A stretch of 64,000 nt of DNA from CAVTRI01 sp963737075 (GTDB lineage Bacteria; Actinomycetota; Acidimicrobiia; Acidimicrobiales; Palsa-688): contig CAVTRI010000002.1 of NCBI GenBank assembly GCA_963737075.1, positions 496,001 through 560,000 on the forward strand, given 5' to 3'. A program made the position numbers and the translations under genes. Below, one piece after another: positions 33,003 through 41,563 of the stretch (positions are counted from its first letter, which is position 1; the number at the start of each line of letters is the position of its first letter). The notes beneath the pieces were generated by a model that had not been told where the DNA came from, ran no database searches, and saw nothing but the letters and a program-made list of their open reading frames with translations.

Positions 33003-34472
33003 GTGGCGAGGTCAGACAGCCGCCAGACGCTCACGTTCGTCGTGCTCGCCACGGCGGCGTTGGCGTTCAGCCTCCTGCAATCTTTGGTCATCCCCGCTAT
33101 TCCCCAACTGGAGCGGACGCTCCACACGTCTGAAACCGGAGCCAGCTGGCTATTGACGGGGTACTTCCTGAGCGCCGCGATGGCCACACCGGTGCTCGGG
33201 AGGGTAGGCGATGCCATCGGTAAGGAAAAGATGATCGTGATCGTGCTCCTGGCGCTCAGCGTGGGCACGCTTGTCAGCGCCCTTGCCACCAATCTCCCGG
33301 TGATGCTCGTGGGGCGTGTGATCCAGGGCGCCGGCGGCGCGGTCTTTCCGCTCGCCTTCGGCATCATCCGCGACGAGTTCGCAGCCCACCGCGTGGCTGG
33401 CGCAATCGGGGTGCTTTCGGCCACTCTCGGCCTCGGCACGGGCGCGGGCATCGTGTTGGCCGGGCCGATCATGGAGCACCTTTCCTACCATTGGCTGTTC
33501 TGGTTGCCTTTCTTCATGTCGGTGTGCGCCGCCGCGGCCACCTTCGCTTTCGTGCCAGAGTCGCCTGTGAGGGCAGCGCGCGCCATCAATTTGGTCGGTG
33601 CGCTTTTCATGTCTGGATGGCTGGTGACCGGGTTGATCGCTGTTTCCTACGGCCCCACCTGGAAATGGGGCAGTGTAACCGTCGTGGTCCTTTTCGCCGC
33701 CACAGCCGTGTTCATGGTCCTGTGGATCTGGTCCGAGTCCAGGGCGAGGTCTCCGCTGGTCGATATGAAGATGATGCGCGTCCCGACGGTGTGGAGCACC
33801 AACCTCGCATCGCTCCTTTTTGGCTTCGGCTTGTTCGCCATGTTCACGACCGTGCCGCAATTCGCCCAGACTCCTGCTTCGGTCGGTTACGGTTTCGGGG
33901 CCTCGGTGACCCAGTCTGGGCTGTATCTCGTACCGTTCGCGACCGCGATGGTGATAGTCGCTCCCGCTATGGGTCGTCTCACCGCGGCGTTCGGCTCCAA
34001 GGCAGTCTTGGTAACTGGTTCGCTATTTTCAGCTGCCAGTTACGTGCTGCTCGTGTTCAACCACAAAGAGCCCTGGACGCTGTACGCGGGCGCCGGACTG
34101 CTCGGAATAGGAATGGCTCTTGGTTATGCATCGATGGCCAATCTCATCGTCGGAGCCGTACCGGCAGAACAGACGGGCGTGGCGACGGGAATGAATACCA
34201 ACATCCGGAGCATCGGATCGGCGTTGGGCAGCGCGGTGGCGACCAGCCTGGTCATCAGCCGAATGCTTCCAGACGGAACCCCGAAGGTAGGGGGCTATGT
34301 GCTGGCCTTCGCCGCCAGCGGGACCGCCATGGTCGTGGCAGCCCTCGCAGCGCTCACCATTCCTGGTCGGCGCCGCGAATCGATAGCCGACCATCAACCT
34401 CATCCGGTCCTCCGAGCCGAAGCCCAGATGACCGCCGGTGCAGCTTCGTACGTCTCCGAGGAAGCAGAGTGA
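33003..34472 (+). CDS. MFS drug/solute exporter, DHA2-like
   Basis: 489 residues with about 14 hydrophobic segments, as in the DHA2 (14-TM) group. Conserved loops: ASWLLTGYFLSAAMATPVLG, VGDAIGKEKMIVIVLLALSV (motif A), VGRVIQGAGGAVFPLAFGII and ATLGLGTGAGIVLAGPIMEH (motif C-like). GTG start with GGGAGG upstream. It probably exports a toxic substrate or catabolic intermediate. Two operator-like dyads lie just upstream, and a tetR gene overlaps the 3' end by 4 nt. Confidence 0.9.
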   Translation: MARSDSRQTLTFVVLATAALAFSLLQSLVIPAIPQLERTLHTSETGASWLLTGYFLSAAMATPVLGRVGDAIGKEKMIVIVLLALSVGTLVSALATNLPVMLVGRVIQGAGGAVFPLAFGIIRDEFAAHRVAGAIGVLSATLGLGTGAGIVLAGPIMEHLSYHWLFWLPFFMSVCAAAATFAFVPESPVRAARAINLVGALFMSGWLVTGLIAVSYGPTWKWGSVTVVVLFAATAVFMVLWIWSESRARSPLVDMKMMRVPTVWSTNLASLLFGFGLFAMFTTVPQFAQTPASVGYGFGASVTQSGLYLVPFATAMVIVAPAMGRLTAAFGSKAVLVTGSLFSAASYVLLVFNHKEPWTLYAGAGLLGIGMALGYASMANLIVGAVPAEQTGVATGMNTNIRSIGSALGSAVATSLVISRMLPDGTPKVGGYVLAFAASGTAMVVAALAALTIPGRRRESIADHQPHPVLRAEAQMTAGAASYVSEEAE

Positions 34473-35116
34473 CCCGAAGCGCACAGCGGGAGCCCGTCGC
34501 CCCCGCCACGGTGGTCCGACCGCTCCGGCGCGACGCGGAGATCAACTTGAGCCGGATTCTCACCGCGGCCCGGGATGTCTTTGCGGAACAAGGATATGAA
34601 GCCTCGATGGAATGCATCGCAGCCCGCGCAGAAGTCGGCGTGGGGACCCTGTACCGGCGCTTTCCCAACAAAGCCGACCTCTTCAATGCCGTCGTCGTGG
34701 CCGCCCAGGAGCGAAGCCGGGAGATCGCAGAAAGAGTCTTGGCCGACGTCCCACCCGAAGAGGCCGTCTTCGAGTTTGTGCGCAGGTGCATCGCAGCGCC
34801 GAGTTGCTGGCGAGCCACGATTTCCGCACCGCCTTGGCGTGAGACAGGGACCGGTTTGGGAGAGATTTCACCGCTGCTAGAGGAGATCCTCGGGCGCAGC
34901 CAACGCGCTGGGACCGTCCGGGCCGACATCGCGGTCGCCGACATAGTAGTGACCCTGTTGTCGGTGCGTTCCATCGCGGACGTCTGCGACGCCAACTCGT
35001 CGAAACCGTCACTCCGGTTCCTCGAACTTGTACTCGACGGCTTACGCCCAGGACACCCGACCGTCGTGCAACCGCCGTTGACGGTGACCGAGCTCGACAA
35101 GATCCTGCGCCGCTGA
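34469..35116 (+). CDS. TetR-family regulator coupled to the MFS gene
   Basis: 215 residues from the GTG overlapping the MFS stop (GTGA). HTH: INLSRILTAARDVFAEQGYE and ASMECIAARAEVGVGTLYRR, then FPNKADLFNAVVVAAQERSR. The C-terminal ligand domain resembles the SbtR-type TetR_C. Its own promoter is not visible, so it is co-transcribed with the exporter, giving negative feedback through the two dyads at 32934-32980 if those are its sites. Confidence 0.88.
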   Translation: MTRSAQREPVAPATVVRPLRRDAEINLSRILTAARDVFAEQGYEASMECIAARAEVGVGTLYRRFPNKADLFNAVVVAAQERSREIAERVLADVPPEEAVFEFVRRCIAAPSCWRATISAPPWRETGTGLGEISPLLEEILGRSQRAGTVRADIAVADIVVTLLSVRSIADVCDANSSKPSLRFLELVLDGLRPGHPTVVQPPLTVTELDKILRR

Positions 35117-35188
35117 CACGATACAGACCGGGACAAACGAGTCAGGGCGGCGGCTGTAGTCTCCTTCAAGACAAAGAGGGAGGTCTCC

Positions 35189-35608
35189 GTGGCCGAAATG
35201 GACGATTTCAACACCAAGGTAATCGAGGAGTTCCGGGCCAACGGTGGAAAGGTGGGAGGCGGCTTCGAGGGAGCGCCGATGATCCTGCTCCATCACCGCG
35301 GCGTGAGGACCGGAAAGGAGCGGGTCAACCCGCTCGTATACCAGCCCATTGGTGATGCCTTCGCCATCTTCGCATCAAAGGCCGGCGCTCCCACTCACCC
35401 CGACTGGTTCCGCAACCTGATGGCCAATCCCGACACCGAAGTCGAGGCCGGCGGGGAGACGTTCCAGGTGCACGCTCGCGAGCTGAAAGGCTCCCAGAGA
35501 GACGAGATCTGGGAAAAGCAGAAGGGCCTCATGCCCGGCTTCGCCGATTACGAAGAGAAGGCCCGGGGTGTCCGGGACATTCCTGTCGTCCTTTTGGAGC
35601 GCCGTTGA
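35189..35608 (+). CDS. Ddn-type F420-dependent nitroreductase/quinone reductase
   Basis: 139 residues, GTG start with GGGAGG upstream. EFRANGGKVGGGFEGAPMIL followed by HHRGVRTGKERVNPLVY, then FAIFASKAGAPTHPDWFRNL and MANPDTEVEAGGETF, match the deazaflavin-dependent nitroreductase (DDN, TIGR00026) split-barrel family. Members reduce quinones or nitroaromatics with F420H2. It fits the F420-rich oxidative theme of this region. Confidence 0.88.
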   Translation: MAEMDDFNTKVIEEFRANGGKVGGGFEGAPMILLHHRGVRTGKERVNPLVYQPIGDAFAIFASKAGAPTHPDWFRNLMANPDTEVEAGGETFQVHARELKGSQRDEIWEKQKGLMPGFADYEEKARGVRDIPVVLLERR

Positions 35609-35637
35609 CGCCCTCGATCTCGTAGCGCGCGCGGGTA

Positions 35638-36813
35638 TCATCCCCAGCGGGGAGCGCTGTCGGGGTCGATGCCCAGGCACAACTTGCCGATGAGCTCCGG
35701 CGCAAGCAGCCGGTTGCCCGGGTGGAACCGGCCCATACGGACGTCGCGGAAGAGCTGTTCCATACGATGGCGTTTGAAGGCGCCGGCGCCACCGGTCAGG
35801 TCGAGGGCGCGGTCCACGATCTCGTAGGCCTGATTGACGACGAACTGGCGGGTCCCCACCAGGCGGACGGGCCAGTCCGGGTGCTGCACGCCAGCCGCCC
35901 AGTCGCGGCAGGTGGTGTCCAGTAACGCTTCGGCGGCGTCGTACGCGACGCGCATCTCCGCCACCAGGTGCTGGACTTCGGGGTGATGGGCCATAGAGTT
36001 CGAGAGGGCGATCGAGGTTCGCTTCGGTACCTGCTCGAGCGTCAGGTCGAGGGCACGTTTCGCCGCCCCCAGGTAGGTGGCCGAGAAACCCATGAGCGCC
36101 CAGGCGAAAATCGCCACCTGGAAGGGCCCGGCACCGGCAAAACCGGCCGGGCACACCAGGGCGACGTGCTCGTCGGCGACGAACGCCTGATCCAAAATCG
36201 TGTCCTGGCTTTGCGTCGCTCGCATTCCGAGCGTGTCCCAGGTGTCGACGATCTGCACCCCGGGGCTGTCTCGGCGGACGAACCCATGAACGATCTTCGG
36301 ATGTTCGGGGTCGGCATTATCGGCCGCGTGGAACCCTCCATAGGTCCACACCGGGCTTAGACTCCCGAAGATCTTGTGGCCCGAGACTCTCCAACCGCCC
36401 TCCACACGGCTGGCGGTCGCCACAGCCAACAACAGCGTGATGTCGTTCCCAGCTTCGCCATGCAACGCGGCGAAGATTTCGCCGTTAGCGGCCAGCTCCA
36501 GCATCCAGCGGCAGGACGAGTCTCCGGCCCGCAGAAGGTCGGACGCCACGCCCGTCCAGTAACAGTGCATGTTCGTCGCCAGAGCGGTGGCCGGCGCAAC
36601 GTAGGCGAGACGGCGCACGAGCTGCGCGTAGCCGTCCAAGCCCAAGCCTGATCCGCCAAGGTCCTCTGGGACAGTCGACAACAGATATCCGCACTTCTTG
36701 AGTTCTTCCCAGTCTTCGGTAAAGAACCGGTTGTCACGGTCATAACCCGGGGCTCTGGTGTCGAAGCGACCCAGCATGTCGTCGTCGAGCAATGTGGGGG
36801 TAATGGTGGTCAT
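35638..36813 (-). CDS. Acyl-CoA dehydrogenase family protein
   Basis: 391 residues. The N-terminal helical domain has LLSTVPEDLGGSGLGLDGYA, the middle beta domain HGEAGNDITLLLAVATASRV and VSGHKIFGSLSPVW, and the C-terminal domain FVVNQAYEIVDRALDLTGGA. The catalytic Glu position is not certain. It resembles FadE-like and HpaB/DszC-like flavoproteins; either dehydrogenation of an acyl-CoA or a flavin monooxygenase role is possible. It ends 30 bp after the convergent Ddn-type gene. Confidence 0.82.
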   Translation of the reverse strand: MTTITPTLLDDDMLGRFDTRAPGYDRDNRFFTEDWEELKKCGYLLSTVPEDLGGSGLGLDGYAQLVRRLAYVAPATALATNMHCYWTGVASDLLRAGDSSCRWMLELAANGEIFAALHGEAGNDITLLLAVATASRVEGGWRVSGHKIFGSLSPVWTYGGFHAADNADPEHPKIVHGFVRRDSPGVQIVDTWDTLGMRATQSQDTILDQAFVADEHVALVCPAGFAGAGPFQVAIFAWALMGFSATYLGAAKRALDLTLEQVPKRTSIALSNSMAHHPEVQHLVAEMRVAYDAAEALLDTTCRDWAAGVQHPDWPVRLVGTRQFVVNQAYEIVDRALDLTGGAGAFKRHRMEQLFRDVRMGRFHPGNRLLAPELIGKLCLGIDPDSAPRWG

Positions 36814-37015
36814 GATGCCTCCGTCATGGCGTGGGTGATCGAGTACCTACGAGCGGATGCTGTCTGCCTCCGGGCTGCCCCTTCAGCCAGCTCTGCCCCC
36901 GGCCCCGACGCTCGGGACTCCCTACCTTTGTACGCTTGGGCGGCGTCGCCCGCAGGCGTAGGACTACCTGATTTCTGAGCCCCATGAACGTTCAGATGGA
37001 CTGAAAGAGATCGAC

Positions 37016-39412
37016 GTGTCGTTCGTGACGTTGCCTCCGCCTCTCGTGGGCCGCAACTCGGATGTCGACGTCCTCACCGAGCTCATCGAGGCCGTGTCGT
37101 CAGGAGCCGGGCAGGCCATGATCGTGGAAGGCGACCCGGGAAGTGGAAAGACACGCCTGGTCGGCGTGGCCGGCGCCCTGGCCTCCGCCCGGGGCATGCG
37201 ACTGCTCTGGGTGGCCGGCGATGAGCAGCAGACGGTGCGCCCGTTCGCGGCGCTGGACCAGGTTCCAGGCCTGTCCGGATCGGAGTTGGGCGTCAAGGTC
37301 CGTTCCGCCCCATCTGGAGAAGAGGCATTGCTGGCGGCGGTCGAGACCTTCGTCGACCGCATCGAGGGTTTGGCTTCCGGGCAGCCGACGCTGCTCGTCG
37401 TGGACGACCTGTATCTCGTTGACGGGGCAAGCCTCTCCGCCCTGGGCGCGCTCGGGCGCCGCTTGCGCTATCTGTCCGTCGGATTGATCGGCGTCGCCCG
37501 TCCACCGCCGCGACCGGCAGCGGTAGAGCGCCTGATCGCTGGTCTCGAAGCAGCGGGCGCATGGCTTCACCGGTTGACCCCACTCGGTGCCGCGGAGGAG
37601 GAGCGTCTTCTCACGATGCTGACGGGGGGAATGCCGGGACCGAGGCTGCGACGCCAGGTGGCCGCTACGGGCGGAAACCCGTTGTTGCTGGTCGAGCTGG
37701 TCCGAGCTCTCAACGCAGAGGGCCGGCTCGCCCGCACGGACGGGGCGGTGGAGACCGACGCTGACGAGCTTCCAACCACCTTCAGGCGAACGATCCTCCG
37801 TCGGCTCGGACGCGCCTCTGCCACGACGATGGCGTTCCTGCAGGCGGCCGCGGTGCTCGGGCACCGGTTTGCGCTCGACGATCTCTCGATGCTCTTGGAA
37901 AGCTCGCCGGCCCGGGTGGCGGAAGCGCTCGAGGAAGGTTGTCAGGCCGGCACGCTCGCGGAGTCCCCGGACGGCTACGTGTTTTCGCATGGGCTTGTCC
38001 GCGACGTGCTCTACGGGGAGCTCGATCGGGCAGCCGCCCGACAGCTGCACCGGCGATACGCCGAGATCCTTACCAGCAGACGCTGCCCGACGCCGGTCGT
38101 GGCCCTCCAGGTTGCGCTCGCAGCGGACGATCGCGACGACGAGGCGGCGTCCTTCCTGGCTCGGGCGGGCCGCGAGGTGGCGGCCACGGATCCATCGGCC
38201 GCGGCAGCCTTCCTCCGGGGGGCTGTCTCCCTGACGAGTGATGCGTCGGCGGCGGATCCATTGCGGAGCGAGCTCGCCAGCATCCTGGCTCGAGCGGGCG
38301 AGGTGTCCGAGGCTGGCTCCCTCGCCCGCGAGGTCCTCTCCCGCGATCACGATGCTGCTCTCGACCCGTCGCTCCGTCTTGTGTTGGGCCATGAGCATCT
38401 GGCGAGCGGGCGGACGGCGGCGGCACTGGCGGAGCTGGAGACCGCGGGTTCGACGTTCGACCTGAACCCGTCCAGCCGCGGCGAAGCGCTGTCCCGGGTC
38501 GCCCTCGGTTGGCTGTTCACCGGCGACCTGGCTGCCGCCGACGCCGCCGCCCGCAGAGTGCGCGACATCGGTGAGCGGCTCGGTGACGACGTCGCAGTCA
38601 CTTCGGCCTTGTGCACGCTCGCGTTGCTCGCGGATTGCGGAGGTCACATTGGCGAGGCGGTGTCCCTCACCCGCCAGGCTGTCGCTCGGGCAGACGCCAG
38701 CCCCGGAGGCCACGCCCATTGGTTTCCCAGTCACCTCTACCTGGCTTACATGCACATGGACGACGATCGCCTCGATGAGGCCGCCCGGATGTTGCGGCTG
38801 GGCCGAAACCATTCGGAGCGCCTGGGGGCCGTCGCCAACCTCCCCGCCTACCACTTTGGTCAAGGCGTGCTCGGCTTCCTTTCCGGGATGTGGGACGCCG
38901 CAGTGGCGGAGCTCGGCGCCGGCCTGCTCGCTGCAGCGGATATTGGATCGGTGTCGGGCCTCGTATGGGCGCAATCCGTGGCCGCGATCATCGCCGTCCA
39001 CAGCGATGATCTCGTGGGTGCGGCCGCCGCGCTAGCCAGCGCCGAAGCCCATATGCACAGCGAGATCCAACCCTTCTGGCATTGGAGCCTCTGGGCCAAG
39101 GCCCTTCTGCGTGAAGCGCAAGGCGATCTGCCGGGAGCGGCGGCCACCATGGGTGCGCTCGTCGATGGTTGCGTCGCCGCCGGGTCTTTGTACGAGCTGG
39201 TGGAGCTGGCGCCGGACATGGTGCGTATGAGCGTGGCGGTGGGTGACCGCGACCGAGCGGTCCGTGCGGTTGCGTCGGTGGAGCATGCCGTTGGCGTCGC
39301 AAAACGGGAGAACGGCATGGCCGCGGTCCTGCGATGTCAAGGGCTTGTGGAAGGCAACCCGGACGTGCTCGCAAAGGCCTCCATCAGCGCATTCTGGCAT
39401 TTCTTGCGCTAA
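37016..39412 (+). CDS. LuxR/MalT-type ATPase regulator, C-terminally truncated
   Basis: 798 residues, GTG start. The STAND-type ATPase has Walker A GDPGSGKT (39-46) and Walker B-like TLLVVDDLYLVDG (about residue 125), with a winged-helix-like segment near 255-330 and a long TPR-like helical half (about 380-780). Full-length members end in a LuxR HTH; this one stops without any HTH after KASISAFWHFLR. The last residues come from a different gene read out of frame (see the SARP fragment). It is probably non-functional as a DNA-binding activator. Confidence 0.75.
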   Translation: MSFVTLPPPLVGRNSDVDVLTELIEAVSSGAGQAMIVEGDPGSGKTRLVGVAGALASARGMRLLWVAGDEQQTVRPFAALDQVPGLSGSELGVKVRSAPSGEEALLAAVETFVDRIEGLASGQPTLLVVDDLYLVDGASLSALGALGRRLRYLSVGLIGVARPPPRPAAVERLIAGLEAAGAWLHRLTPLGAAEEERLLTMLTGGMPGPRLRRQVAATGGNPLLLVELVRALNAEGRLARTDGAVETDADELPTTFRRTILRRLGRASATTMAFLQAAAVLGHRFALDDLSMLLESSPARVAEALEEGCQAGTLAESPDGYVFSHGLVRDVLYGELDRAAARQLHRRYAEILTSRRCPTPVVALQVALAADDRDDEAASFLARAGREVAATDPSAAAAFLRGAVSLTSDASAADPLRSELASILARAGEVSEAGSLAREVLSRDHDAALDPSLRLVLGHEHLASGRTAAALAELETAGSTFDLNPSSRGEALSRVALGWLFTGDLAAADAAARRVRDIGERLGDDVAVTSALCTLALLADCGGHIGEAVSLTRQAVARADASPGGHAHWFPSHLYLAYMHMDDDRLDEAARMLRLGRNHSERLGAVANLPAYHFGQGVLGFLSGMWDAAVAELGAGLLAAADIGSVSGLVWAQSVAAIIAVHSDDLVGAAAALASAEAHMHSEIQPFWHWSLWAKALLREAQGDLPGAAATMGALVDGCVAAGSLYELVELAPDMVRMSVAVGDRDRAVRAVASVEHAVGVAKRENGMAAVLRCQGLVEGNPDVLAKASISAFWHFLR

Positions 39413-39537
39413 ACAATCGCTCCGTCGAGCGGCGCCGCCTCGCCGCCACGTTGTGGCCTGACACGAATATCAAACAGGCCCTGACGAACGTTCGTGCCAA
39501 GCTTTGGCAAGTACGGCAGGCGGCGCCCGGGCTGAAC
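39388..39537 (+). pseudogene. SARP-type regulator N-terminal fragment
   Basis: In the +1 frame relative to the LuxR-type gene, the DNA reads ILAFLALNNRSVERRRLAAT, then LWPDTNIKQALTNVRAKLWQ and VRQAAPGL. This is the winged-helix DNA-binding region of SARP/BTAD regulators. There is no start codon context, and the remainder (about 200 or more residues of BTAD) is missing. It appears fused to the LuxR-type gene by a deletion or recombination. Confidence 0.65.
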
Positions 39538-39562
39538 AGCGGCCGCTCGCGTCGATCCCGAT

Positions 39563-40345
39563 TCAGGCGTCGGCGAGCGCTCGGGCCTCGTGGCCGACCC
39601 GGCGTGCCTCCTGGATGGGAACGGGCGTGCGGGCCCCTTCACTCGACGCCATGAGCGTGAGCTCCGCTGCGGCTGTGGCGTCAACGCGCCAGGCGGCATG
39701 AGCGAGCACGGGCTTGGTGCGCGAGCGCGTCCGCACCCAGCGGCCGACCTCCTCGTCGCCTACCCAGACGGGGGACCACCTGCCGCGCGCCGCCCCCGGC
39801 AGGTCGCCTTGGCCAACGAGGGCCCGGTATGTCACTCCCACCGAGGGCAGATCGAACACTGCTCCGAGGTGGAGCCCCAACCCCGCCCGACGGGGATGGT
39901 CGCGGCCCGACGCGTCGACCATGACCACGTCCGGCTGCACCCCGACAGACAGGAGGGCATCGATCGCGGCCGACAACATCGGCCCCTCGCGAAGGGCGAG
40001 CAGCCCTGGGATGTAGCGCATCGTGGCGCGGCCGGTGACGACCACCTGCGCGATGACGTCCGGTGCCTGGCGGGGGACGCCGCTCTGGACAACACCCTTG
40101 AGAAGGCGGTCGCTTGACCGCGCCTTCGACGCGCCTCGACCGGCACTCCACGCCACCGCCGCCGCCCACGCCCGATCACCCTGGGCGCCCCGCTCGAACG
40201 TGACGTGACACCCAACAATGAGCGGCTGGGAAGGGGTCAAGAGCGGCTGCTCAGCGAGTGCACCCGCCCAGGCCTTCGCCAAGGCGAGTTGCTCCGCCAC
40301 CAGTTCGTCCTCGCTCGCGGGCCAGGGCCGCCTGGCGATGGTCAC
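39563..40345 (-). CDS. nfi: Endonuclease V-like protein with altered metal site
   Basis: 260 residues from GTG at 40345. The family layout is clear: RRPWPASEDELVAEQLALAK, GCHVTFERG, RYIPGLLALREGPML with Glu120, VMVDASGRDHPRRAGLGLHL with Asp144, and LPSVGVTYRALVGQG. Endonuclease V cuts near deoxyinosine. In E. coli the first metal ligand is Asp35 in GADVGFE; here the aligned residue is His47 (GCHVTFE). The lysine of the usual GVAK is also missing. Catalysis may be lost or altered. It overlaps the mtnA fragment by 4 nt (GTGA). Confidence 0.75.
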   Translation of the reverse strand: MTIARRPWPASEDELVAEQLALAKAWAGALAEQPLLTPSQPLIVGCHVTFERGAQGDRAWAAAVAWSAGRGASKARSSDRLLKGVVQSGVPRQAPDVIAQVVVTGRATMRYIPGLLALREGPMLSAAIDALLSVGVQPDVVMVDASGRDHPRRAGLGLHLGAVFDLPSVGVTYRALVGQGDLPGAARGRWSPVWVGDEEVGRWVRTRSRTKPVLAHAAWRVDATAAAELTLMASSEGARTPVPIQEARRVGHEARALADA

Positions 40346-40548
40346 CGAAGGTGCTCGCGTTCGGCCTTCCTGACGGCCGCTCGTATGGAGACTTGCTCGG
40401 CCACGGCATGCAGAGCGGTGCCTTCGCGCAGTCCCAGCACGAGCCCGAAGGCTGCACACACGCCGATTGCGGGTGCCCCGCGCACGACCAGCCGACGAAC
40501 GGCATCCGCGACCTCGCCGCACCACTGGATGGATTCGAAGTCGAGCAC
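40342..40548 (-). pseudogene. mtnA-like fragment (methylthioribose-1-phosphate isomerase N-terminus)
   Basis: A 68-codon frame reads LDFESIQWCGEVADAVRRLV, then VRGAPAIGVCAAFGLVLGL, matching the N-terminal region of MtnA/eIF2B-like isomerases (VVRGAPAIGxxAAxG). Full-length MtnA is about 340 residues; everything after residue 50 is missing. The 3' end runs into the start of the endonuclease V-like gene. It may still be translated and could serve only to couple the next gene. It starts 16 bp after the galK stop. Confidence 0.6.
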
Positions 40549-40564
40549 GACCGCTCCATCTTGC

Positions 40565-41563
40565 TCACATGATCAAACAGGCACCCGCTGACGGCACGAG
40601 GCGCCATCCCTCGCTCAGGGCGCCGGGTTCGGAGAGAGCGACCGCGCAGCCGCCGAAACCGGCACCGGTGAGTCGCGCGCCCCACACGCCACGCGTGGCC
40701 TGCAAGCGGGCGACCAGCGCGTCGAGCGCCGGCGTGGACACTTCGAAGTCGTCCCGCAGAGACAGGTGGCTCTCGGCCATCAGCCTGCCGGCCAAAACAA
40801 GGTCGCCATGGCGCAACGCGTCCGCGAAGGCCAGGACTCGGCCGTTCTCGCTCAGGACGTGGCGCGCCCGCCGACGTGCCCGACCGTCGACGATGCGCGC
40901 AAGGCAGCCTGGTGTCGCGTCGCGGAGCGGCCCCACGACAGCCGCCGCCGCCTCGCAATCGGCCCGCCGCTGGGCGTACGCGGAGCCCGCGAGCTGACGG
41001 GCTTCGCCCGAATGGACAGCCACCACCTCGACGCCGTCGGGGATCCTCACGGGCGTGACTGCCTTGGAAGAACAGTCGATCAGCAGGCAGTGGCCGGCCA
41101 CGCCGGCCGCCGAGGCCAGTTGGTCCATCAGGCCGCAGGGCACGCCCGACGCTCGCTGTTCGGCCCCCTGGCACAGCAGCGCCAGCTCCAGCGGCGAGCC
41201 TTCGAAGCCGAGTGACAGCGCGACCGCCACCTCCAAGGCCGCGCTCGACGACAGCCCGGCCGCGACCGGCAGCGTGGTTGACACCCGACCCCGGCCCCCA
41301 TCTGCAGGGCGCACCGACGCCACGACCCCGGCGACATAGCGCGCCCAGGGCGGCGACGCACGGGACGGGTCCTCGACGTCGAGAGGCACCACGGCCGGCG
41401 AATCGCAGGCGTCAGAGGACAGATGGACGGCGGAGCCGCCGACGTCGAATGCGACCGTCGTGCCGAGCTGCAGCGCCATCGGCAGCACCCACCCGCCGGT
41501 GTAGTCGGTGTGATCGCCCATCAGGTTGACCCGACCGGGCGCGAACGCGACCCGTCGTGTCAA
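40565..41563 (-). CDS. galK: Galactokinase
   Basis: 332 residues, GHMP kinase fold. Motif 1 GRVNLMGDHTDYTGGWVLP, motif 2 LPVAAGLSSSAALEVAVAL, and motif 3 WGARLTGAGFGGCAVAL are intact, and MDQLASAAG matches the catalytic Asp region. It phosphorylates galactose at C1. It is somewhat shorter than E. coli GalK (382). It is translationally coupled to the upstream alcohol dehydrogenase (ATGA overlap). No galT or galE is in the window. Confidence 0.88.
   Translation of the reverse strand: MTRRVAFAPGRVNLMGDHTDYTGGWVLPMALQLGTTVAFDVGGSAVHLSSDACDSPAVVPLDVEDPSRASPPWARYVAGVVASVRPADGGRGRVSTTLPVAAGLSSSAALEVAVALSLGFEGSPLELALLCQGAEQRASGVPCGLMDQLASAAGVAGHCLLIDCSSKAVTPVRIPDGVEVVAVHSGEARQLAGSAYAQRRADCEAAAAVVGPLRDATPGCLARIVDGRARRRARHVLSENGRVLAFADALRHGDLVLAGRLMAESHLSLRDDFEVSTPALDALVARLQATRGVWGARLTGAGFGGCAVALSEPGALSEGWRLVPSAGACLIM

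Noticed and set aside
37100..39001. 633-codon frame antisense to the LuxR-type gene
   Set aside because: Composition is Arg/Gln/His-rich nonsense typical of shadows, while the plus strand gives Walker motifs.
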